Positions 6,144-13,292 of a stretch of DNA of 16,799 nt are shown one piece after another (the stretch's first letter is position 1; the number at the start of each line of letters is the position of its first letter). The stretch lies in NCBI GenBank assembly GCA_964561165.1, contig CAZLOJ010000024.1:1-16799 (forward strand). Direction: 5' to 3'. Below the pieces are notes generated by a model, which saw only the letters and a program-made list of their open reading frames with translations, had not been told where the DNA came from and searched no databases. Origin of the DNA: IMCC26077 sp964561165 (GTDB lineage Bacteria > Actinomycetota > Actinomycetes > Nanopelagicales > Nanopelagicaceae). The position numbers and the translations under genes are program-made.

Positions 6144-8596
6144 AAGTTCCATTGTCATGGGTGCGAGATTTCGTTCCACTTCCAGATTCATTGAGCCCAA
6201 GTGAGATTGTCGAAAAACTAGTTGCACTTGGTTTTGAAGTTGAAGGCGTTCAGGATCTGCGACCGGAGATACAAGGACCGATTCAGATTGCCGAAGTTCT
6301 GGAGATCGAAGAAATAACAGGTCAAAAGAAGCCGATTAGATATGTGAAAGTAGCGGCGCTCGAGGAACGTTATGTCATTTGTGGAGCACAGAACTTCTCC
6401 GTGGGTGATTTCGTTGTGCTGGCGCTACCTGGCTCTGTTCTCCCTGGAAACTTTGCGATATCTGCACGGGAAACGTATGGCAAGACAAGTAACGGCATGA
6501 TTTGCAGCGCACGTGAACTTGGCATGGGCGATGATCACAGTGGAATCATCGTGCTGAATCCAACCCAAACAGGAGTTGCGCGCGGGGGCGATGCTATTGC
6601 GCTACTTAATCTGCACGATGTAATCCTTGATGTAGCCGTCAACCCAGATCGCGGTTATGCAATGTCTATCCGCGGCATCGCTCGCGAGTTGGCGCTCGGG
6701 TTCAGTCTGCCATTTACCGACCCAACATCACTCGCACCAGATTTGCCGCTTGTCGATAACGCAGAAGTGACTACTCCAAAAATAGAGGCTGGGGCAGATT
6801 TCATCGTCCTTCGCTCAGTCGAATCAGTCGACGTCACTGCACCTACGCCACTCGTGATGGCTCGCAGATTGCAAATGGCAGGCATGCGCTCCATCTCACT
6901 TGCTGTCGATATCACTAACTACATCATGCTTGAATATGGACAGCCGCTCCATGCATTCGATAAAGCAAAGATCTCGGGAACATTAACGGTTAGACGAGCA
7001 GGCAAGACAGCAACTCTTACAACGCTTGACGGTCAAGAACATCCGCTTAACGAGAATGATCTACTCATTGCAGACGACGATGGGGCGCTCGCACTTGCGG
7101 GAACCATGGGTGGACTCCATTCTGAAGTCACTGGCTCGACTACATCGATAACTATCGAAGCGGCACATTTCTTTGCCATGGATGTGGCAAAGAACGCTCG
7201 TGCTCACAAACTTTCTACCGAAGCATCCCGGCGCTTTGAACGAGGAGTGGATCCGCAGCTTCCAATTGTTGCCTCGGCCCGCGCAGTTCAAATGCTTACT
7301 CAATTAGCGGGCGGGCGTTATCTTGGCGGCAAGAGGGATGGTGCACCTTCAACTCCTCAGTCGATTGACATCGATCCGGATTATGTGAGCGAACTTATTG
7401 GCGGACACTATTCGCACGAAGTAGTCCGCGATGCATTCATTAAGATTGGCGCGGAAATTGAGATGGACACTCCGCAATGGAAAGTGATGCCACCATCTTG
7501 GCGACCAGACCTCACGATGAAGGCAGATTTGGCTGAAGAAGTAGCGCGCATCGAGGGATATGAGAAGATTCCATCGCTGTTGCCACCTGCGCCACTTAGT
7601 CGAGGCTTAACCCCGCTGCAGAAGCGAAGACGGAGAATCGCACAGTTCTTAGCTGATCGCGGACTTCTCGAAGTCCAGAATTATCCATTCATTAGCCCCG
7701 AAACAATTGAAATGATGGGATTTACTGGTGCGCGGGCGCGGACGTACAAGATTGCAAACCCCATCTCCGAAAAAGAACCGCTACTCCGACCGCATATGGT
7801 GCCTGGCTTGATCGACACAGCAGTGCGCAATATGGGTCGAGGCGTGAAATCGATGGCGCTTTTCGAGATTGGTAGCGTCTTCCGTGCGCCTGAAACAATC
7901 CCGTCACCGCCGTACTTAGGTACCGATCGACGTCCAACTCCCGATGAGATTGCGGCGCTTTATGCCAGCGTCCCTGACCAGTGGTTCGTGGTAGGAATCT
8001 TGTTACTGGGGGATGCGCAAGGAGATAGTTGGTTAGGCAAAGGTCGCAAGTATGGATGGCACGATGCGATTGCGCTTGCAGAGGAGATTATCGAATTGAC
8101 CGGAAATGTCTCAACGGTGCATCGTAGTGATTTCACTCCTTGGCATCCAGGTCGTTGCGCTGAGTTGCGGGTGAATGGAGTTCCCGCTGCACACTTAGGT
8201 GAGCTGCACCCACGAGTTATTGCGCACTATGGATTACCCCCACGATCTAGCGCCGTAATGTTAAATATTGGAACGCTGCCAGTTGTTGGCCCCACTCAAG
8301 TAAAGCCGCTTTCCAACATGGTGCCCACCATTCAAGATATTGCGCTCGTGGTACCGAAAGATTGCGAAGTCAGCACCATCATTAACGCCCTTTATGCAGG
8401 CGGGGGAGAGCTTCTTGAGCGAGTGGAGCTTTTTGATCGCTATACCGGCAAGCCGCTCAACGAGAACGAAATTTCGTATGCATTCACGCTGACTTTTCGG
8501 GCCGGCGATCGAACCCTCACCGCAGAAGAGGCCGGCCTGCTGCGGGATGCGGCTGTGGCGGCCGCCGCCACATATGGAGCGCGTCTTCGCGGATAA
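6140..8596 (+). CDS. pheT: Phenylalanyl-tRNA synthetase beta subunit
   Basis: This is the large partner of PheS, 818 residues, the normal length. Domain order as read: MKVPLSWVRDFV start, EMAP-like tRNA-binding fold (about 40-150, with RYVICGAQNF and the SNGMICSARELGMG piece), the B3/B4 editing region (about 210-390, with LDGQEHPL and STEASRRFERGVDP), the B5 domain (about 400-475), a class II-like non-catalytic core with ADLAEEVARIEGYE, and the C-terminal ferredoxin-like anticodon-binding domain (about 725-818, with PTIQDIALVV and LFDRYTGK). The editing domain removes tyrosine mischarged onto tRNA-Phe. The ATG overlaps the pheS stop by 4 bp. The stop lies 35 bp before argC, and that gap holds the arginine operators. 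Confidence 0.95.
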   Translation: MKVPLSWVRDFVPLPDSLSPSEIVEKLVALGFEVEGVQDLRPEIQGPIQIAEVLEIEEITGQKKPIRYVKVAALEERYVICGAQNFSVGDFVVLALPGSVLPGNFAISARETYGKTSNGMICSARELGMGDDHSGIIVLNPTQTGVARGGDAIALLNLHDVILDVAVNPDRGYAMSIRGIARELALGFSLPFTDPTSLAPDLPLVDNAEVTTPKIEAGADFIVLRSVESVDVTAPTPLVMARRLQMAGMRSISLAVDITNYIMLEYGQPLHAFDKAKISGTLTVRRAGKTATLTTLDGQEHPLNENDLLIADDDGALALAGTMGGLHSEVTGSTTSITIEAAHFFAMDVAKNARAHKLSTEASRRFERGVDPQLPIVASARAVQMLTQLAGGRYLGGKRDGAPSTPQSIDIDPDYVSELIGGHYSHEVVRDAFIKIGAEIEMDTPQWKVMPPSWRPDLTMKADLAEEVARIEGYEKIPSLLPPAPLSRGLTPLQKRRRRIAQFLADRGLLEVQNYPFISPETIEMMGFTGARARTYKIANPISEKEPLLRPHMVPGLIDTAVRNMGRGVKSMALFEIGSVFRAPETIPSPPYLGTDRRPTPDEIAALYASVPDQWFVVGILLLGDAQGDSWLGKGRKYGWHDAIALAEEIIELTGNVSTVHRSDFTPWHPGRCAELRVNGVPAAHLGELHPRVIAHYGLPPRSSAVMLNIGTLPVVGPTQVKPLSNMVPTIQDIALVVPKDCEVSTIINALYAGGGELLERVELFDRYTGKPLNENEISYAFTLTFRAGDRTLTAEEAGLLRDAAVAAAATYGARLRG

Positions 8597-8611
8597 TGCA
8601 TAAATTTGCAT
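8596..8611 (+). promoter_or_regulatory. Candidate ARG box 1 (ArgR operator)
   Basis: The inverted repeat ATGCA-6 bases-TGCAT is perfect in its arms. The TGCAT-TTGCAT form agrees with arginine-repressor boxes known from actinobacteria such as Streptomyces. It begins at the last base of the pheT stop codon and sits in the -35 area of the presumed argC promoter. An argR gene lies downstream in the same operon, which supports the assignment. Confidence 0.6.
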
Positions 8612-8614
8612 AAT

Positions 8615-8630
8615 CGTGTATATTTACACA
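8615..8630 (+). promoter_or_regulatory. Candidate ARG box 2, overlapping the argC -10 element
   Basis: GTGTA-TATT-TACAC is a perfect inverted repeat (8616-8629) centred 19 bp after the first box, roughly two turns of DNA. Pairs of boxes with about this spacing are typical for ArgR hexamers. It covers the -10-like TATATT and ends two bases before the argC ATG, so bound ArgR would block the polymerase. Confidence 0.55.
8619..8624 (+). promoter_or_regulatory. Candidate -10 element of a leaderless argC transcript
   Basis: TATATT is followed by seven bases and then the argC ATG at 8632, so transcription would begin at or next to the start codon. The bases before the ATG (TACACAG) contain no Shine-Dalgarno sequence. 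No good -35 hexamer is visible. Confidence 0.5.
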
Positions 8631-8631
8631 G

Positions 8632-9663
8632 ATGAAGGTAGCAGTCATTGGAGCCAGTGGATATAGCGGTGGGGAGCTACTGCGCCTCTTAGCGATGCAT
8701 CCAGAGTTTGAATGCCACGCAGCGATTGCACATACGCAAGCAGGGGAGCTCATCGCATCAGTACACCCGCAGCTAACTGGTACCTATAGCGATACGTTTA
8801 AAACTTTCGATCCGAAATTGGTTGAAGATTCGGAATTAATTTTTCTTGCACTACCACACGGTGAATCAGGGAAGTTGATCGGTGAGCACGAGAGGGTTTT
8901 TGCGGGGAAGAAAATCATCGACCTCGGCGCGGATTTTCGACTTACCTCGCCAAACTCGTGGACAAAATATTACAGCGGAACACATTGGGGAAAGTGGCAA
9001 TATGGATTGCCAGAATTGCCAGGGGTGCGAGCGAAAATCACATCTGCTGAACGAATTGCAAATCCTGGTTGTTATGCAACGGCAATTGCGCTCTCGCTTG
9101 CACCGTTCGCCACCCTCGGCGCGAAAGTCAATCTTGATGATGTCGTAATTACTGCAGCCTCCGGAACAACGGGCGCCGGTCGAAGCGCCAAGATTAATTT
9201 GATTGGTAGTGAGGTAATGAACTCCATCTCTGCATACAAAGTTGGTGGGGTGCATCAACACACGCCAGAGATTGAAGAGGCGATTGCTGAGCTCTCCCAG
9301 CAAAAGGTTGCCCTTTCGTTCACGCCATTCTTGGCGCCGCTACCCAGAGGAATCATCTCTTCCGTTAGCGTTCGAGTAACCAAATCCAACACTGAAGAAC
9401 TTCACGAGTTATTCAGCAGAACTTATCTGAACGAGCCTTTCGTTAAGGTGTTGCCGAATGGACAATGGCCACAGACCAATTCATTAATCGGCAGCAATGG
9501 CGCCCATCTTCAAGTTGCTTTCGATGAACATGTTGGTCGCGCTGTAGTTGTTGCCTCTATTGATAATTTAGGAAAGGGCGCCGCCGGACAGGCGGTACAA
9601 AATGCCAATCTCGTATCTGGCTTTGCTGAAACTGCTGGGTTATCTGCCATGGGGACGCGATGA
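8632..9663 (+). CDS. argC: N-acetyl-gamma-glutamyl-phosphate reductase
   Basis: This is the third step of the acetylated arginine pathway: NADPH-dependent reduction of N-acetylglutamyl phosphate to the semialdehyde. The 343-residue protein begins with the nucleotide-binding motif VAVIGASGYSGGELLRLL. It has the active-site cysteine in NPGCYATA (Cys147), the GTTGAGRSAK loop, and the HQHTPEIEE histidines (His208 and His210). FLAPLPRGI and DNLGKGAAGQAVQN near the end are also family marks. The ATG at 8632 is two bases after the second ArgR box and lacks a ribosome binding site. This is the first gene of a six-gene operon; its stop overlaps argJ by ATGA. Expression is presumably repressed by ArgR with arginine. 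Confidence 0.96.
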   Translation: MKVAVIGASGYSGGELLRLLAMHPEFECHAAIAHTQAGELIASVHPQLTGTYSDTFKTFDPKLVEDSELIFLALPHGESGKLIGEHERVFAGKKIIDLGADFRLTSPNSWTKYYSGTHWGKWQYGLPELPGVRAKITSAERIANPGCYATAIALSLAPFATLGAKVNLDDVVITAASGTTGAGRSAKINLIGSEVMNSISAYKVGGVHQHTPEIEEAIAELSQQKVALSFTPFLAPLPRGIISSVSVRVTKSNTEELHELFSRTYLNEPFVKVLPNGQWPQTNSLIGSNGAHLQVAFDEHVGRAVVVASIDNLGKGAAGQAVQNANLVSGFAETAGLSAMGTR

Positions 9664-10802
9664 ACTTTCCTGCAGGTTTCGCCGTAGCTGGCCTCGCAGC
9701 GGGCATTAAGTCCAGCGGAGCGAGGGATTTAGCGCTGATTGCTAATGTCGGGAAACGAAAGAGCGCTGCTGCGGTATTCACTAAGAACCGAATGACTGCG
9801 GCTCCGGTCATCTGGAGTAAGCAAGTGATTGCTGATGGTCGGATTGACGCCATCATCATCAACTCCGGAGGGGCGAATGCCTGCACTGGACCTGAAGGTT
9901 TTGCCGACACCCATAAGAGCGCTGAACATGTCGCGAAAGTTTTAGGTATTTCCGCGTCAGATGTTGCCGTGTGCAGCACCGGCCTTATTGGCGAACGTCT
10001 ACCGTTGGAGAAAATCTTTAGTGGAATAAATGATGCTGCGAACGAGCTTGCTCCTAGAAATTGGGTTGCGGCAGCCGAGGCGATCATGACCACGGATTCA
10101 CACTCGAAGATTGCGCTCCATGAGATTAACGGAGTTCGATTCGTTGGTATCGCAAAAGGTGCGGGAATGTTAGCGCCAGCGCTAGCGACCATGATCTCGG
10201 TACTCGCTACCGATGCTGATGTTAACTCTGATGACTTACAAGCAGCCTTAGTGGAAGCAACGTCTCTGACTTACGACCGTCTCGATTCCGATGGCTGCAC
10301 CTCAACGAACGACTCAGTCATCGCATTAGCAAGTGGTGAGAGCGCTTCATTGACGTACGCAGAGCTTGTCGCAGGGTTAACGGCAATTTGTAGAAATCTT
10401 GCCGATCAATTGATCGGTGATGCTGAAGGCCACACGAAGGTTATTGCAATCACCACAATTAATGCACAGACAGTCTCGGATGCACTAGACATCTCGCGAG
10501 CATGCGCGCGAAATAATCTCCTCAAATGCGCGCTCTTTGGTGAGGACCCTAATTGGGGGAGAATTCTTGCGGCGGTCGGCACATCCACTGCTGAATTTGA
10601 TCCATTCGATCTAGATGTGAGTATCAACGGGGTCATGGTCGCTAAGTCGAGCGCTCCATTTCAAGATAGAGCGTTGGTAGATATGAGTGGGGCACGAATC
10701 GAGATTGTCATCGATGCTAAATCAGGCCCGCATGAAGCAACTATCCTGACTAACGATCTTTCAACTATGTATGTACATGAGAATTCTGCGTATTCATCAT
10801 GA
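9660..10802 (+). CDS. argJ: Glutamate N-acetyltransferase / ornithine acetyltransferase
   Basis: This enzyme transfers the acetyl group from N-acetylornithine to glutamate, recycling it and yielding ornithine; many ArgJ proteins can also make N-acetylglutamate from acetyl-CoA. The 380-residue protein has the self-cleavage region KGAGMLAP-ALATM, with the predicted cut between Ala176 and the nucleophile Thr177. Other ArgJ marks are INSGGANACTG (68-78), CSTGLIGERLP, the DSDGCTSTND segment, and GEDPNWGRILAA. It begins in the argC stop (ATGA) with GGGGA a few bases before. With ArgJ in the operon the acetyl cycle can close without a separate argE deacetylase. Whether it is mono- or bifunctional cannot be read from sequence. 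Confidence 0.96.
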   Translation: MNFPAGFAVAGLAAGIKSSGARDLALIANVGKRKSAAAVFTKNRMTAAPVIWSKQVIADGRIDAIIINSGGANACTGPEGFADTHKSAEHVAKVLGISASDVAVCSTGLIGERLPLEKIFSGINDAANELAPRNWVAAAEAIMTTDSHSKIALHEINGVRFVGIAKGAGMLAPALATMISVLATDADVNSDDLQAALVEATSLTYDRLDSDGCTSTNDSVIALASGESASLTYAELVAGLTAICRNLADQLIGDAEGHTKVIAITTINAQTVSDALDISRACARNNLLKCALFGEDPNWGRILAAVGTSTAEFDPFDLDVSINGVMVAKSSAPFQDRALVDMSGARIEIVIDAKSGPHEATILTNDLSTMYVHENSAYSS

Positions 10803-11587
10803 TTGTCATCAAATATGGCGGTCATGCGATGATCAACGAAGAATTAGCTGAGTCTTTCGCCAGCGATGTAGTCGCTTTGGTAAAGAGCGGCGAGAAAGTC
10901 GTAGTCGTTCATGGCGGAGGGCCGCAGATCGATCAAGAGCTCAAAGCGAAAGGGCTCACCTCAACGTCAGTTGCTGGGTTGCGTGTTACTACTCCAGAGA
11001 TGATGAACGTAGTGGAGATGGTTCTCTCTGGCCGCGTGCTGCGTGACGTTACCAACTCGTTGATTCAAGCCGGAGGAAATGCGGTAGGTATTACCGGGCG
11101 AGACGGGCAAATGCTTATTGCCGAACAAATCACAAAGAGCGCTACCGGCGAGGCCATTGATGTCGGTCAAGTTGGTGAGATCTCGCACGTGAATCCCGAA
11201 TTATTGAGCACACTCCTTGAAGGGGGATTCATCCCAGTAGTTGCTCCAGTATCAGCAGATCGTTCTGGGCGCGCTTTCAACGTGAATGCAGATTCAGTCG
11301 CGGGCGCAATATCGGGAGCGCTAAATGCTGAGCGAACGATATTTCTGACTGATGTTCCCGGACTCTTTCGAAATTGGCCAGACCAATCCAGCCTCATTCC
11401 CACAATCACATACGACGAGGCGACCGCGCTGTTGCCCACTCTTGCAGATGGAATGATTCCAAAAGTGGCTGCGTGCCTGCGGGCAATCGAAATGGGCGCA
11501 AAGAGCGCTCAGATAGTAGATGGCAGGGGTATCGGTGCGGTTAGGGCAGCGATCGACAATCATTCGGGGACGGTGTTCACGCCATGA
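10799..11587 (+). CDS. argB: Acetylglutamate kinase, short form
   Basis: This enzyme phosphorylates N-acetylglutamate, usually the feedback-controlled step where ArgJ recycles acetyl groups. The 262-residue protein starts almost at the first strand, with KYGG at residues 5-8. It then has HGGGPQID (38-45), LSGRVLRDVTNSLIQAGGNAVGITGRDG (sense given only by its ends LSGR and GRDG), FNVNADSVAGA, FLTDVPGLF and GMIPKVAACLRAIEMGA, all amino-acid-kinase features. Two elements of arginine-sensitive enzymes are missing: the N-terminal helix of about 20-25 residues before KYGG, and the C-terminal H-x-LL-E-x-FT signature, replaced by GRGIGAVRAAIDN. An in-frame stop at 10778-10780 rules out a longer start. 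The gene overlaps argJ by ATGA with no visible ribosome binding site, so coupling is likely. Confidence 0.95.
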   Translation: MIVIKYGGHAMINEELAESFASDVVALVKSGEKVVVVHGGGPQIDQELKAKGLTSTSVAGLRVTTPEMMNVVEMVLSGRVLRDVTNSLIQAGGNAVGITGRDGQMLIAEQITKSATGEAIDVGQVGEISHVNPELLSTLLEGGFIPVVAPVSADRSGRAFNVNADSVAGAISGALNAERTIFLTDVPGLFRNWPDQSSLIPTITYDEATALLPTLADGMIPKVAACLRAIEMGAKSAQIVDGRGIGAVRAAIDNHSGTVFTP

Positions 11588-12735
11588 AAAATTGGGATGA
11601 AGTGTTCATGGCCAATTACGGCACCCCACAACTGACTCTGGTCTCTGGCGTTGGCAATAAGGTCAAAGATTCCCATGGCGTGGAATACCTTGATTTCTTA
11701 GGTGGCATTGCGACCAACATTCTTGGACACGCACACCCCGCGATCACGGCCGCCGTTACTGAGCAGTTAGCGCAGTTGACCCATGTGAGTAATTTCTACG
11801 CTCATCCACAAGGTTTGACATTAGCTGCCAAACTGCAATCGCTAATTGGCGATAACTCTGCCAGAACTTTCTTCTGTAATTCTGGTGCAGAAGCAAATGA
11901 AGCGGCTCTGAAGATATCTCGACTCACTGGGCGCAAGAAAATCGTCGCCTTTGTAAATAGCTTTCATGGGCGCACTATGGGCGCACTTTCTATGACCGGT
12001 CAAAGCTCTAAACGCGATCCTTTCAAGCCACTCATTCCCCATATCTCCTTCTTGCCATATGGCGATGAGCGTGCGCTCAAGCGCGGAATTTCAAAGCGAA
12101 CTGCGATGGTGATCATCGAACCGATTCAAGGAGAGGCTGGTGTAATTGCCCCTCCTGCTGGATTCCTCAAGAAGGTGCGTGAGCGCACCCGTGACGTTGG
12201 TGCGCTGCTCGCTGTTGATGAAGTGCAAACCGGTATGGGGCGAACGGGAACATGGTTTGCGTATCAACGTGAAGAAATAACGCCTGACATCATCACGCTT
12301 GCCAAAGGTCTCGGCGGCGGGTTGCCCCTTGGCGCAACAATTGGTTTAGGCAAGGCTGCCGAGTTTCTGCAAGCAGGAAGCCATGGCTCAACGTTTGGCG
12401 GCAGTCCTACCTCTACTGCTGCAGCCCTTGCAGCGATCGAGGTCATTGAACGCGAGGGGCTACTGGCAAAAGTTGCAGCGCTTGGAGATCACCTCAAATC
12501 AGAGGCAGCCGCACTTCCTGGAGTAAAAGAGGCCAGAGGCGCTGGGTTGCTTATCGGTATCGAACTATTCAAAGCAGATGCAAAAGAGATCCAACAAGAG
12601 TTAGAGAAAGAACGAATCTTGGTCAACGCACCAAACCCAACGACGATTCGAATTGCTCCTGCGTTGATTACAAACCATTCTGATGTCGAACGCTTTCTGC
12701 AATCACTCGGCAAAATACTGAGGATCCGAGCATGA
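11584..12735 (+). CDS. argD: Acetylornithine aminotransferase
   Basis: This PLP enzyme converts N-acetylglutamate semialdehyde and glutamate to N-acetylornithine. The 383-residue, fold-type I aminotransferase shows FLGGIATNILGHAHP near the N-terminus, FFCNSGAEANEAALK (PLP phosphate binding, around 96-110), FHGRTMGALS, IIEPIQGEAGV, the DEVQTGMGRTG segment (Asp212), and the PLP lysine in LAKGLGGGLPLG (Lys241). Length and order are typical. The ATG sits in the argB stop (ATGA); a GGGGA lies somewhat far upstream. Related enzymes can also act in lysine biosynthesis; the operon context argues for arginine as the main role. It is followed directly by argR, whereas in mycobacteria and corynebacteria argF stands between them. 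Confidence 0.96.
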   Translation: MKNWDEVFMANYGTPQLTLVSGVGNKVKDSHGVEYLDFLGGIATNILGHAHPAITAAVTEQLAQLTHVSNFYAHPQGLTLAAKLQSLIGDNSARTFFCNSGAEANEAALKISRLTGRKKIVAFVNSFHGRTMGALSMTGQSSKRDPFKPLIPHISFLPYGDERALKRGISKRTAMVIIEPIQGEAGVIAPPAGFLKKVRERTRDVGALLAVDEVQTGMGRTGTWFAYQREEITPDIITLAKGLGGGLPLGATIGLGKAAEFLQAGSHGSTFGGSPTSTAAALAAIEVIEREGLLAKVAALGDHLKSEAAALPGVKEARGAGLLIGIELFKADAKEIQQELEKERILVNAPNPTTIRIAPALITNHSDVERFLQSLGKILRIRA

Positions 12736-13292
12736 GCGGCGTACTTCACACAAAAATTGCACGTCAAGAGCTGATTAAAGAATGGATATCTGCGGGATTG
12801 ATTCATTCCCAAGCAGAGGTTGTTGATCGATTGAAGGCTTCTGGATTCATCGTCACTCAAGCAACCGCAAGTAGAGACCTTGAAGAGATCGGCGCGGTGC
12901 GCGGACGCGATAGTAAAGGTCAGTTGCGCTATCAGCTAGCCGCCGAGAGTCAAGAGGAGCCTTTGTTCCGAGTTGGAAAATTACTAAACGAGTTACTCGT
13001 TCAGATTCAAAGTAGTGGAAATCTGCTGGTGCTTCGAACCCCTCCAGGCGGAGCGCAACTTCTTGCGAGCGCACTGGATCGAGCTAGTCGCGCGGGAGTT
13101 CTAAAGCAAATTATTGGAACCATCGCCGGCGATGACACGGTGATGGTAATCATCAATGAGTCATACAAGACCAGTGAGGTGCTGGAATTCCTGACCTCGC
13201 TTGCAGAGGATGTCGATACCGAGAATCTTGATGAAACACGGAAGAATACGGTTCAGAGTTTGGCGAAATCCAAAAACAAGGGAGAGCGATGA
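12732..13292 (+). CDS. argR: Arginine repressor
   Basis: This is a hexameric, arginine-dependent transcription factor that represses arginine synthesis genes. The N-terminal winged helix-turn-helix spans about residues 8-68 (SQAEVVDRLKASGF, VTQATASRDLEEIGAV, GQLRYQL). The C-terminal oligomerisation and arginine-binding domain contains NLLVLRTPPGGAQLLASALDRA and GTIAGDDTVMVI (129-140), with Asp134 and Asp135 as the expected arginine contacts; only pieces are quoted. The 186-residue length exceeds the usual 150-170 owing to a charged tail of about 30 residues after the core. It begins in the argD stop (ATGA) behind GAGGA. Being inside the operon it is likely to repress its own synthesis through the boxes ahead of argC. 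Confidence 0.94.
   Translation: MSGVLHTKIARQELIKEWISAGLIHSQAEVVDRLKASGFIVTQATASRDLEEIGAVRGRDSKGQLRYQLAAESQEEPLFRVGKLLNELLVQIQSSGNLLVLRTPPGGAQLLASALDRASRAGVLKQIIGTIAGDDTVMVIINESYKTSEVLEFLTSLAEDVDTENLDETRKNTVQSLAKSKNKGER

Noticed and set aside
8606..8620. A third ArgR-like box between the two annotated ones
   Set aside because: TGCATAATCGTGTA looks similar but its arms are not complementary; the two flanking repeats explain the bases.
9557..10192. Minus-strand 211-codon frame across argC and argJ
   Set aside because: The longest shadow frame in the window, but it lies entirely antisense to two well-recognised enzymes and has no motif of its own.
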